From NCBI GenBank assembly GCA_029844215.1, contig CM056720.1, forward strand, positions 28,451,711-28,515,710: DNA of 64,000 nt, given 5' to 3'. Under the pieces are notes generated by a model. That model ran no database searches. It had not been told where the DNA came from and worked only from the letters and a program-made list of their open reading frames with translations. The translations under genes and the position numbers were made by a program. The stretch's first letter is position 1; the number at the start of each line of letters is the position of its first letter. This DNA comes from Przewalskia tangutica (taxonomy: Eukaryota; Streptophyta; Magnoliopsida; Solanales; Solanaceae). Below are positions 1 to 11,256 of the stretch, piece by piece.

Positions 1-1423
1 TAGAATCATGCCAAAGGAAGGAAGAGGTTCACATACCTCGCGACGATTGTCGACTAGTAGCAAAATGCTCCAAAGTACTTCAACCTCGAGTTATTCCATT
101 CTTCAAGTAGATACGCTTATACTTAGTTCTTCAACCTATCATGGTCACAATACGCCCATTAACCTCTTACTTCAAACGAGAATATTCTATGTGCTAAGTC
201 GCCAAATTCTACGGAAAATCTGACAAAGACCTCCTTTGTTTCTACTACTATGCCACCTTTTCAAGGCCGAATACAATAACCAAACACGCCTACATTTAAG
301 GCCCAAACAATGCAATCAAAATAGGATTACACGCCTACTAGACGTAAAATTCCGCCCCACAAACGATATTAACTCAATACAACATACTTGGCCAATTCGC
401 CACATAGAGGTACTACAACATTAATTCTTATCCAATTTCCAATTCAATCCAAGTTGTTAGCATAACATGATATCAAGTCGCAACCAATTATAACTACTAT
501 AATCTTCAAGTCAATAACATGCGACGATTCTAATAACGACCAAATTGTAATCTAACTTACATGGCTCACATTACATTTCGGATTTCCAAGGCCACAATCA
601 ATCCATAATCCTTACAAACTTCAATACATTTACTTCATGCTAGCAACAAGTATAGCTAATAACAATATAAATAATCTTGTAACACTTTCAAAGAACAAGA
701 TTATACCTCAACGAATCTTAATCCAAATCTTCAACCAAGTCGCTTCCTTAGCAATCTAGAGCCTCTTCAAGACACTTCAATCCGCCTCGAGACCCTTAGA
801 GCAACGCCAACACTTTTCCCTCAAACTTCTCAACAAAACCTAGAAAGACAACTAGGTTTTCTTCTTGCGACTAACACGAAAACCATCTTTTTCCGGGATT
901 TTTCTATTGAGATACGCTTACAATATACTTAGGAACCTTGGTTTAAAGTGGGAAGATTATTGGACAAGAAACAAAATTTTTTTCCTTTTGAATGTATGGA
1001 ACCCGAGAGCATTCTTGCTCATCTCTCAATTTTCTTGAAAATTTTCTAAGTGTTAGACAATGTCTTGCTACTACTAGTATAATAAAGGGACATGGAGGGT
1101 CAAGATGCAACCATTTGGGTGGCTAGGATGAGCTCTAGCTAAATATCAAGACTAATTGACTCCTTTGACTTAGTCAATAATCTCATGCTCACAAGTTGCA
1201 AGACTTAGTCATACAAGACTATGGTCAATGACCATTTTAGCCATGCTATTTCGTCCAAGGCACATTAAGGGGGGGTGACACATGTCGCCCTCCCATTCGT
1301 CACAAAAATACATTTTCCGACAATTTCATAATTCCGATAAATTTTTTACAAGTCTCAAATCTTAGCACTTGTGAGTTCTTACGTACGTTCTTAAAACATG
1401 TCCTGTAAATACGGGGTGTAACA
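1..1423 (-). repeat. 3' LTR of element D, truncated by window start
   Basis: Matches the right LTR over about 1.4 kb with scattered one to three base differences. It ends in GTGTAACA at 1416-1423 and is followed by a pyrimidine run (polypurine on the minus strand). Near 1077-1085 is a TATA-like box on the minus strand with a transcription-start-like region to its left. The many short frames here are chance. Confidence 0.85.
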
Positions 1424-1440
1424 TTCTTCCCCCCTTAGAA
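1424..1440 (-). other. Polypurine tract of element D
   Basis: TTCTTCCCCCCTTAG on the plus strand reads CTAAGGGGGGAAGAA on the element strand, immediately outside the 3' LTR end. This is the expected plus-strand primer for reverse transcription. Confidence 0.7.
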
Positions 1441-1699
1441 ACATTCGTCCCCGAATGTTCTTTCGGAGTCAAACTTACCATTAGCGACATAGTTTTCTTT
1501 CACAACCCCGACATACCAAAAATGCCACACATGGCCCTAATACCTCGCACACGCATATCTGTCCATCATAAGCCCAAAAAGGGATTATCTTTTCGTACTT
1601 CCAACTCCTTCTAACTTATACACAGTCTCAATATAACTGCTCACGACACTTAAACATACCACAACTTTATCATGCATACAAGTTTCTAAAGGCCAAAGA

Positions 1700-2931
1700 C
1701 ATACCTGAATCATATAGGCGGTTCAAGGACCGCTAAAACTGAACTCCCACCACGACCTCTTCCACTACCGTTTGCACGAACCTCCCGCCTAGCTATCAAG
1801 GCAAGAACTCGCAATCGATCCAAGAGACGGTGTTGTCCCACCAGACTTCTATAAGGACACTTTCTTAACATATGGCCTAGACGACAACAAGAAAACAAGC
1901 ACCGCATCGCGCGACATACCCCGTAATGTAACCTACCACATCATGACGAGGCACGTGTGGCTCGATCGATCGAACCCCATCTCCACGAGGATCTGAAGCT
2001 CTAGAGACTGACCGCCTCGCATTCCCGGTTGTAAAACCTCACGGAAATCGTGGAGGAGCACTCTGCCGGGCCGCAATGTAGACCTAGTTCGCCGCCGAGG
2101 CCGCCCGCTCTAAATCGCCTCGAGACTCATGTCCCGCCTCTTGGCTGGCCTGAGCCAATCTGTCTCGCCTTCTATCCTCTATCCTCGCATAGGCTCGCAT
2201 CCGGCGATGTCCATACCGGCCAAGAGCTACTACTAAGCATGCGGTAATCATATGACGGCCAAGCCCCATCACATAACGATGAACCCTATCCGCCATGTCG
2301 CCTACAATAGTATGCGCATGTCCGCCAAGGAGTCAAACTCCTGTTATACTCCCGACGCCCTCCCGCTCGCTCAAGGTCAAGAATTGTCTACCCGGCTCTC
2401 TCATCTCGTGAGGCAAAGTGATCCATGAAGGCCTCAGAACTCCTCCCAAACACCGGAAGAGCATCATCACCCTTTGAAAGCAACCACGACTCAAACCACC
2501 AACGCAATATCGCGCAACCCAGAAGAGGCTAGCGAATGCATCGCCTCAAGCCCTAAGAACACGATAGTCCGTAGTCGCCGAACGAACTCTCGCGATCCTC
2601 CTCGCACTAACCATAAAACTCGCGATGACAACCTGTAAAATCTCGATCCGCAAACCGCCACCAGGGTTAGCCGTCGCTCGCCGGCGCGCTCGCTACTATA
2701 TCGGTCAATAACCGGACCGCCTCGTAGTTCTATACTCGCCCCGGCCGCTGGATCGAGGCTCGTGCCGAACCTCGTGAGCTACCGCCGCCTCGCCCTCTAA
2801 TACCGCTGGCGTGGCTGAACTCGCCGACCGCTTACTACCTCGCATAGTCCGTGCTCGAGTCCGAGTAACCTTCGAGTACCGCTAGCGCCTCGCCGCCGCT
2901 TGCCCTTCGCCCCGTCGCTTCCGCGAGGCAT
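1700..2931 (-). pseudogene. gag: Broken gag of element D with CCHC zinc knuckle
   Basis: This would encode the capsid and nucleocapsid protein that packages element RNA into cytoplasmic particles. The likely start is the ATG at 2929-2931, giving MPRG; A, B, C and G start MPPRK. Near the C-terminal end, on the minus strand at about 1857-1901, the frame reads CFSCCRLGHMLRKC, a C-x2-C-x4-H-x4-C zinc knuckle, followed by an arginine- and glycine-rich stretch. No single frame spans the region. Comparison with gag of G and C shows several small deletions, often at CTG, CAG or CCG triplets. No pol homology follows before the polypurine tract. The gag assignment is firm; the exact ends are approximate. 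Confidence 0.75.
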
Positions 2932-3117
2932 AATCGCATAAGAAAGCGGGGTCGAGAGGATTCAACCTACTATGACGGCCAATCGCACGATCTCAAAGAG
3001 AGAAGAATGGAAACTAATCCTAAATGTCTCGCAGCCTCCCGACATAGATGTGGCGCACAACACACCGATAATCAAGCACTCTACTAGACACGCTCAGACA
3101 CTTTCCGAGGACTAATC

Positions 3118-3128
3118 GCTCGATACTA
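3118..3128 (-). other. Primer-binding site of element D
   Basis: On the minus strand the bases after the LTR end (TGACAAA then G or A) read TAGTATCGAGC. The usual plant gypsy site complementary to initiator tRNA-Met is TGGTATCAGAGC. The copy lacks one base in the CAG triplet and has G to A at position 2. Confidence 0.7.
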
Positions 3129-3844
3129 CTTTTGTCACGACTCCGACCCTGCTCGCGATCGTGCCCTACTCGGGCACCCTTACTGTATACATTAGAGATA
3201 ATCAATGAACATACATGAAACTTATAAAATAAACAACAGAATAAAACAACAAAGTTAGCCGACAGTGGCTACCTTCCCGACATATATATAAAACAACCGA
3301 GGCGCTTGCCTCCTTTTCTTTACAAATCGACCCACAACATGTGACTACAGCACTTCTAAGAATTTTTAACATAACAATCGTGGCGGACAGGCCCCGCCAT
3401 ACCCCAATATACATGAACTACTACCTCATGGAAAACTGCACTGCGGATAAGCTCCGAGCAAATGGAGCTTTCTCCCAAAATCAACCGAGATCCTAAGAGC
3501 AAGGATCACCAACCTGGTACCTAAAACTCGCGGCATTGAACGCAGCTCGGAAGGGGTCAAGATAACAAAAATTTAATATGGAACGGAAATAAGGTACAAT
3601 AATTAAAACATATATGTATAAAGCATGATTGTGGTAAGTGTAAAAGAAGTAAATACCGAGCCTACCATGTCATTACCCTCGTGAACTTAATCGCACTTAT
3701 TATCTTTTCCCATTTCTCAATAAAGGGTATAGTCACTTCCTTACGAACTTACTTCGAAAATCATCAAGTTCACTACCATATAACCTACTTACCTTACACA
3801 ACCTAGTCCGCCTTTACGAGGGACACCTATACCGCCTACCCAAA

Positions 3845-4230
3845 CCTGACGCGATAATGTCCTATAGTCCGCCCATAAATGCCTCGGTATACCGCACCAT
3901 CTCGGGTCGAGCATCGCCATATAGTCCGCCTGCAGGTATACCGCCCATCCCATCTTCGGTCGATAACGTCATATAGTCCGCCTGCAGCGTATACCGCCCG
4001 CCCATCTCGGTCGATAATGTCATAGTTCGCCTGCAGGTATATCGCCGCCCATTTCTCGACGATAATGTCATATAGTTCGCCGTAGGTATACCGCTCACCC
4101 ATTTCTCGACGATAATGTCATATAGTCCGCCTGCAAGGTATATCGCCCACCCATCTCTCGGTCGATAATGTCATATAGTCCGCCTGCAAAGGTATACCGC
4201 CTACCATTTCGACGATAATGTCATATTAAA
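3845..4230. repeat. Minisatellite in D LTR, unit about 50 bp, about 8 copies
   Basis: The core GATAATGTCATATAGT recurs near 3853, 3906 (decayed), 3962 (one base changed), 4013, 4061, 4111, 4163 and 4213, separated by variable GC-rich text containing GGTATACCGCC. Spacing is 48-55 bp. It is a head-to-tail array without unique spacers. The same core appears in the LTRs of element E with a slightly longer unit. Confidence 0.85.
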
Positions 4231-4528
4231 ATCCGAATTTAACCCAACGATTCACGACCTCTACTTCTTTAGAAAGATTCTTTTCAAATAAAACTTCCAA
4301 GTCACCGATAACCGCAGATCAAGTCATCTCTACTTTTTGACAAGTCACATTACCCTTTTTAGAAATTCAATAACCGGCTTCTAAATTACGTGACTTCTTA
4401 CTTAAAAGCTTTAAGCAAGTGATACCTTTAAATCACATTGCCCTTCATTAATACAAGTTATTTCGTTTATCACATTATTAGAGAAAACCATTCTCTTAAC
4501 CTTCCATAAAGTCGTCATAACCAACTTC

Positions 4529-4555
4529 CCATAAAGCCGTTATAACCCTTTATGG
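4529..4555. promoter_or_regulatory. Conserved LTR hairpin, D copy
   Basis: CATAAAG (4530-4536) and CTTTATG (4548-4554) form a perfect 7 bp inverted repeat, extendable by one C-G pair, around an 11 base loop. A related copy with a mismatch lies just upstream at 4504-4520. The same motif recurs in L, I and H. Its role is not known to me; a structural element of the LTR transcript is one possibility. Confidence 0.5.
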
Positions 4556-6599
4556 TTTTAGACAAAACTCATTCCTTTTAACCAAGAGACTTCTACTTTT
4601 TGAAACCAAGTATTAAATACTTTCAAATCAATTCACTTAACTTTCAAAAATACAATTAGTCTCTTAACCTTTAGAAATCAAGTGACTTTTTATTATACAA
4701 CCTTAGGCAATTGATGCCTTAAAAATCAAGTTGCCTTTTCACTAAAAACAAGTCATTTATCTTTCCATAAAACAAATATAACCAACTCCCATAAAGTCGT
4801 TATATTCACTTTATGCCTTAGCTAAATACAATTTTCCTATCCAAGTGGACTTATACGCTTAAAACGAAACAAGTATCAAATACTTTAAAACTCTTCAAGT
4901 CCCTTAACTTTAATAAAACATTAGACATCCTTAATACTCTCAAAGAAGTGAGTTAATCTCCTAACTCACCCGACTGCTATTCATAAAACTAGTAAAGGAT
5001 ATCAAGGTCTCAGACGCTCACCGCACTACATACGCAACTATTCATGCTCAAAGGATAGGAAAAGTTCTACATAGAGTAAATCACACCACTACCTCTTAAC
5101 TTCTAAGAGTAAGGAAACATGAAATGATACCATAAGTATATTCCATACATGTAATCATGCCAAAGGAAGGAAGAGGTTCACATACCTCGCGACGATTGTC
5201 GCATAAGAGCAAAATGCTCCAAAGTACTTCAACCTCGAGTTATTCCATTCTTCAAGTAGGATACGCTATACTTAGTTCTTCAACCTATCATGGTCACAAT
5301 ACGCCCATTAACCTCTTACTTCAAACGTAGAATATTCTAAGTGCTAAGTCGCCAAATTCTACGGAAAATCTGACAAAGACCTCCTTTGTTTCTACTACTA
5401 TGCCACCTTTTCAAGGCCGAATACAATAACCAAACACGCCACATTTAAGGCCCAAACAATGCAATCAACAATAGGATTACACGCCTACTAGACGGTAAAA
5501 TTCCGCCCACAAACGATATTAACTCAATACAACATACTTGGCCAATTCGCTACATAGAGGTACTACAACATTAATTCTTATCCAATTTACAATTCAATCC
5601 AAGTTGTTAGCATAACATGATATCAAGTCGCAACCAATTATAACTACTATAATCTTCAAGTCAATAACATGCGACGATTCTAATAACGCACCAAATTGTA
5701 ATCTAACTTACACGACTCACATTACATTTCGGATTTCCAAGGCCACAATCAATCCATAATCCTTACAAACTTCAACACATATACTTCATGCTAGCAACAA
5801 GTATAGCTAACAACAATATAAATAATCTTGTAACACTTTCAAAGAACAAGATTATACCTCAACGAATCTTAATCCAAATCTTAAAACAAGTCGCTTCCTT
5901 AGCAATCTAGAGCCTCTTCAAGACACTTCAATCCGCCTCGAGACCCTTAGAGCAACTCCAACACTTTTCCTCAAACTTCTCAACAAAACCTAGAAAGACA
6001 ACTAGGTTTTCTTTGCGACTAACACTAAAACCATCTTTTCCGGATTTTTCTATTGAGATACGCTTACAATACACTTAGGAACCTTGGTTTAAAGCTGGAA
6101 GATTATTGGACAAGAAACAAAAAAAATTTCCTTTTGAATGTATGGAACCCGAGAGCATTCTTGCTCATCTCTCAATTTTCTTGAAAATTTTCTAAGTGTT
6201 AGACAATGTATTGCTACTACTAGTATAATAAAGGGACATGGAGGGTCAAGATGCAACCATTTGGGTGGCTAGGATGAGCTCTAGCTAAATATCAAGACTA
6301 ATTGACTCCTTTGACTTAGTCAATAATCTCATGCTCACAAGTTGCAAGACTTAGTCATACAAGACTATGGTCAATGACCATTTTAGCTATGCTATTTCGT
6401 CCAAGGCACATTAAGGGGGGGTGACACATGTCGCCCTCCCATTCGTCACAAAAATACATTTTCCGACAATTTCATAATTCCGATAATTTTTTTACAAGTC
6501 TCAAATCTTAGAACTTGTGAGTTCTTACGTATGTTCTTAAACATGTCCTCAGAATACGGTGTAACAACCCATACGTGATAACGTAACCCACCCATTTAT

Positions 6600-7010
6600 G
6601 ACACGCGGTCATACAAAAGTCTTCCCACGAAAGATATCGCCTACCATTCTCGGGACGCGATAAGGTCATATAGTTCGCTTCATAAAGGTATACCGCTCGA
6701 CCCATTCTCGACGCGATAATGTCATATAGTTCGCCCATAAAGGTATATCGCCCGCCCATTCCTGGGACGCGATAATGTCATATAGTCTGCCCATAAAGGT
6801 ATACTTCCCGACCCATTCCTGGGACGCGATAATGTCATATAGTCTGCCCATAAAGGTATACTGCCCGGCCCATTCCTGGGACGCGATAATGTCATATAGT
6901 CTTCCCATAAAGGTATACTGCCCGGCCCCTTCCCCGATGCGATAATGTCATATAGTCCGCCATAAAGATATACCGCCCACCCATTCCCCGACGCGATAAT
7001 GTCTCTTTAC
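6600..7010. repeat. Minisatellite in E left LTR, unit about 57 bp, 7 copies
   Basis: The core GCGATAATGTCATATAGT recurs near 6655 (variant), 6713, 6769, 6826, 6884, 6939 and 6993, with CCCATAAAGGTATA between cores. Several units differ only by loss of two or three bases in TCCTGGGACG or CTGCCCGG. Long minus-strand frames here are the array read as protein and not genes. Confidence 0.9.
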
Positions 7011-8692
7011 ATAACATTTTAAATCATCTTTTCACTTCTTCTTTAGTCGTTATAACAACTCCCCATAAAGCTATTATAACAACCTTTCACTTTAGAGAAC
7101 TTAAGACACTTTTATTTATTTTTACATTAGGGAAAATTAAACCCAAAAGTACTACGTACATACATACTTAAAAAGAATCATAAAACTCCTTATCTTCTTA
7201 AATCCATAAACCTCTTATTTTAAAAACTCAAGTTACATAGCTTTCAAAAAAATACTTCAAGTCTCTTAACTTTTAAGAAATCAAGTTTCTTAACTTTAGA
7301 AACCAAGTCTCTTATCTTTAGAATATCAAGAAATCAATACTTTCCAAATCAAGTATTCTATACTTTTAAATCAAGGCATTCATTCCTTTAAGAATCAAGT
7401 CCCATAACTTGAAAAATAAAGTCTCTTAACCTTTTAGTAATTTAAGGTTCATAGTCTTAAAAATTCATAACGTAAACTCTTTAAATTAAGTAACATATAC
7501 TTTTGTGCGTTGTGACTAGGTTATACTTGTTTATAACGATCTTATTAAAGCAGCCATGATCTAGAAAATGTAATACAATTTTGTCTTATCTTAGCTTCTA
7601 TGCAGATGGAGAATTCTACTCATTTTAATTTTATTGATTGTCGATACATTTTTTTTTATTAACGCTGCAATGACTTGTTCGATACTTATTCTTATTCGTG
7701 CAGTAACTTAGCAAAGTCAACTCGACTCCAAATACTTCCTAACGACTCTTACCAACATCCCCCATAAGACTCGTAAGAACTTAGATAACTTAGACGTAGC
7801 TATTACATAAAGTAAATCAACATACATACCTCTTAACTTCTAAGAGTAGAAGGGATCATGAAATAACACCACATGTATATTTCATACATAGAATCATGCC
7901 AAAAGAAGGAAGAGGTTCACATACCTCGCGACGATTATCGACAAGTAGCAAAATGCTCCAAAGTACCTTAACTTTGATAGCTATTCCATCTTTTAAGTAG
8001 AATACGATATACGTAGTACTTCAACCTAAAATGACAATAGCACTTCTATTAACTACAAGCTATCAAGTGTAGGACTTATTCCAAATAATGGCCCTCTAAT
8101 TCTACGAAAATCAAGCAAAGACTTCCTTTGTTTCTACATACTTTTCCACCTTTCCAAGGCCCGTATTCATCAACCAACAAGCCACATTTAAGGCACAACC
8201 AACTGTTAGCCAAAGGATTACACGCCTAATCGACGTGTAAAATTCTGCCCCACGCTTATACAAAATACCCACAAATCAATAAAAACATTCCGCAATCCAA
8301 CCATAACGAGGGTAAATGCGAGGCCTTAACGCCTTTCCACACCCTTATTCCTTAGGACTTTCATTAGCAACTACTACACTTAAACATGCATAACAACAAC
8401 TAAATTTCCAGCATTTAATACCTCAAAACAGTCCACTAAACGACACAACAACGCCTAATGTGTTTGGGCGCTTTCTACCACAACAACTACAACCCGATAA
8501 CTCGCTCCTTAATCCATTTTATTCCAATTCGAGTTCCAAAACTTCTACATAAGTCATAACAACTTATTAACAACAATATTATCCATTATAACATGCAATA
8601 GGTGAAGATAACAACGACAATAACCAACGAATTCCATTTGCACCAAATCTGTCCCAAATCGGTTTTAGCCCCAAAAATGGCTCAAACGCTTT

Positions 8693-8697
8693 TTATT
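8693..8697. repeat. Target site duplication of element A, left copy
   Basis: TTATT directly precedes the LTR start TGTCACG and is repeated at 18350-18354 directly after the LTR end ATAACA. A perfect 5 bp duplication shows that both ends come from one insertion. Confidence 0.85.
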
Positions 8698-9289
8698 TGT
8701 CACGACCCGTTCCGGGGCCCGTGACTGGTGCCTTACCGGGGCACCCAAGTAGTCATACATCAGAGTAACCAGCGGAATATAAAACAAGACAGGAAACATT
8801 ATAAAAAGAGAAACAGCTTTATCTGATGAAAAGCTTGCCTTTCGCATATATATATAACTCCAAGTTTTGCGCTACATCCCAACTGCATAATAGACTACGC
8901 ACTTAAGGAAGTAATAACTATGGCGACAGGCCCGCCATACCCCGAATGTACAAAACTATCTACAATACAGGAGATCATACCTAAAAGTCGAGCCTCCTAT
9001 AAGATGAGCTCCCGACACCAAAGCAAAGAGATCCTAAGGATGGATCTAGCACTGCTCGCCTCTTACCGCGCATGAACGCACTTCAAGGATGCCGACAACA
9101 GTACTAAGTATGTGAAATCAGAAATACTTTAAATGAAATCATATCATTTTAAAACCCATTTACAAATATGCACTAAACAACTAATGTAATCGCACATAGT
9201 GCCATATCATAACAAGAGCAACAATAGGTAAATCAGAATAGGTCTTTTCTAGGCCGCGAATGATCGCCGGCCAATCGCCTGTAGATCAT

Positions 9290-9545
9290 TATGCAAGCCT
9301 AACTCGACTCCCGAGTCCGCATAGGCCACTCACATAGGCCCGCATGGGGTATAACCCCGCATCGAGGGTAGCTACTCTCGCATCGCCCCGACTCGTGAGT
9401 CCGCATGGCCACATGCATCGCATGAGGTATAACCCCGCACACTAACTCGAACTCTCGTAGTTCGCATAGGTCCCCGACCCGCATGAGGTATTCTCAATCA
9501 CGGTCCTGCATCACCGAGTCTACCCCGCACGGAGGCGCCTAACCC
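9290..9545. repeat. GC-rich imperfect tandem repeat in A 3' LTR
   Basis: The words GCATGAGGTATAACCCCGCA and CTCGCATAGGCC recur about every 60-100 bp. The same block is seen near 16550-16800, 40790-41040 and 48105-48360 (minus LTRs), and in plus orientation near 36890-37080 and 52790-52980. Confidence 0.7.
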
Positions 9546-10750
9546 CTGTGATCATGTCAAGAGGCGAGTGATATTATACTAACATAACAAATTATCGTTA
9601 AACAACATAAGCACAACAAGCATACTCTCTTATACAAACGCTATAAAGACACTAACACACATAAGATCATATTATGTCTACTTTTCAAACAATCTTACTA
9701 CACTTTACAGAATCAATACAAGGTTTTTATAAACAAATAAGTAAATAGCCTTTTATCTTTCTTAAGTTGTTATACCTAACTTCCCATAAAGCTAGTATAA
9801 CTATTAAGCTTTTGTTTAAAACCAAACATTTCTCTTCCGTAAAAATGATTCAAGATTCTTTAAAATGCTTTAAGATCCTTATTATTCAGCTTAAGTCGCA
9901 AGACATCGCTGAGGTATTATTCAGCTTAAGTCAAAAGACATCGCCGTAAGTATTATTCAGCTTAAGTCAAAAGACATTGCCGTAAGTATTACTCGCTTAA
10001 CACACGACGCCTACCGTATTACATATATATATTTAAAATATCATGCTCAAGAGTATAGGAAGAATCACATACCTTCTCGCGAAACCACCGCCAAGTCGAA
10101 TATGTCGCGCAGAGAATCAAATTTATAATAGTCAAATACGCCTATCAACGCCTAGACTATTCTCAGAAACAGCTTCTAAGCAGAGGTTCTCTATTCTACG
10201 GAAATTTGGGCAGACTTCCTACCCGCCAAGCTACTCAAGTTCATCAGAAAACAAATTCATGTAAGTATAGTTCAATTATTCTTCTTTAAACCCTTCATCG
10301 TGATAATAAATCAATTCTATTCTTTAATATCCTTCTAAGTATTTTATACTTATTCCTATACTTCTACAAGATGTATTCTCTAATTACAAAGGAAGGATAA
10401 GATTATTTACCTCGATAAGCCCAAAATTATCCAAGTAAAACGCTGATCCCGAGCAAGGTTTAGCTCCTAATTTGTACGCCCGATAGCTCCATGAACCCTT
10501 AGAAGTTCTTCACAACTTCTACTAAGTACTAAGGGATTTGGGCTAGGTATTTAGAATAGTAATTATACTTGGAAGACAACATTTCTACCAAGGGAGGGGG
10601 TAGATTTCTGCCAGACTACTAGGCTGTAGGGGAGGTGTTTCGCCAAGGCCTTCACAAGTGAGTGGAGTGTTGACTAAAATGCTCACAAGGGAGAGGAGGG
10701 ATTTTAGACTTGAAAGTTAATTTGTGGACGAAGAACTCTTCATCAAGTGG

Positions 10751-10759
10751 GTATTTATA
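10751..10759 (-). promoter_or_regulatory. TATA box, A 3' LTR
   Basis: TATTTATAG on plus reads CTATAAATA on minus, a canonical TATA box. The conserved GAAGAGTTCTTCATCCAC just downstream on the minus strand probably marks the start of the transcript. Confidence 0.65.
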
Positions 10760-11119
10760 GGCTTTTGGGCTAGGATGATGCCAAGTGCAAGTGTAGGTGA
10801 GGATTCACCCAAGTGCCCTTATCCACAAAATATCACAAATATCCTACCAACTCCAAGCCCTTCCATCGCCCTATACCGCCTACACATCCATCAATTGTAG
10901 GTGACAAGTGTCGCCTCTCGTTGGTCCAAGGTGTTTCGCCTCTGAAAAATCCGCAAAAATAGAAATGACATAGCCGGAATTTTCCCGCCACAAGTTGTAT
11001 AAAACGCTTCGCCTGAAACGATTCTTTAGTGAGTCAGGCCCAAAAACGCCTCATGCCTAAACTTTGTTAAGCTTTCAGACGCACGCCTCACGCATACATA
11101 CTGAAATACGGGTATAACA

Positions 11120-11133
11120 TTCTCCTTCCTTAG
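11120..11133 (-). other. Polypurine tract of element A
   Basis: TTCTCCTTCCTTAG on plus is CTAAGGAAGGAGAA on the element strand, directly beside the 3' LTR. Confidence 0.75.
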
Positions 11134-11256
11134 AAACATTCGTCCGAATGTTCCTTCCCAAGACAGATAACGATAAAGTTCTTCAATACTTAAACAGCTT
11201 GCAAACGCCACACATACGCCACAAACAACACTTAGGCATATATGGCAATGAAAATT

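Larger units (their letters stand above)
1..6566 (-). mobile_element. Element D: gag-only LTR retrotransposon, left end outside window
   Basis: Two near-identical LTR copies flank a short interior: the stretch from base 1 to 1423 matches about 5155-6566. In element orientation (minus) the 5' LTR is 3133-6566, followed by a primer-binding site, a gag-like region, a polypurine tract and the 3' LTR, which is cut by the window start. The interior is only about 1.7 kb and I see no protease, reverse transcriptase, RNase H or integrase in it. This is the layout of a non-autonomous gag-only element that would need pol from a relative. The right end abuts sequence of older element E, whose second LTR copy reads continuously through the same point near 30133, so D inserted into E. 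Confidence 0.8.
3133..6566 (-). repeat. 5' LTR of element D, about 3.4 kb
   Basis: It starts TGTCACGACTCCG next to the primer-binding site and ends GTGTAACA. It is unusually long for an LTR. It contains a minisatellite near 3850-4230, a hairpin motif at 4529-4555 and a minus-strand TATA-like box near 6222-6230. Apart from the minisatellite I see no coding content; the short frames around 3836-4102 are the repeat units read through. Confidence 0.85.
6567..8697 (-). repeat. Left LTR of element E, middle part
   Basis: This matches 30133-32028 almost base for base over long AT-rich stretches, for example 7016-7560 against 30562-31110. It is cut on the left by D and on the right by A. The right end is TTATT (8693-8697), duplicated after A. 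It holds the 57 bp minisatellite near 6600-7010. No gene is seen. Confidence 0.8.
8698..11119 (-). repeat. 3' LTR of element A
   Basis: It runs from TGTCACGACCCG to GGGTATAACA. Near 9299-9540 is a GC-rich imperfect repeat built on GCATGAGGTATAACCCCGCA. A short CAAGACATCGC-type repeat lies near 9895-9995. A minus-strand TATA box is at 10751-10759. The matching copy is at 15957-18349, and differences cluster at GC-rich triplets. Confidence 0.9.

Noticed and set aside
3133..3200. tRNA gene near the LTR edges
   Set aside because: No cloverleaf could be found by eye; the resemblance is only the primer-binding site complementary to initiator tRNA-Met.
3836..4102. Two overlapping minus-strand frames of 78-88 residues with repeated YDIID or MTLST words
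   Set aside because: They are the 50 bp minisatellite translated; the repeat period, not coding constraint, keeps them open.
6508..6908. Minus-strand frames with a repeated MGRLYDIIASQEW-type word
   Set aside because: They are the 57 bp array of element E's LTR read through. The same appears at 30172-30514 on both strands.
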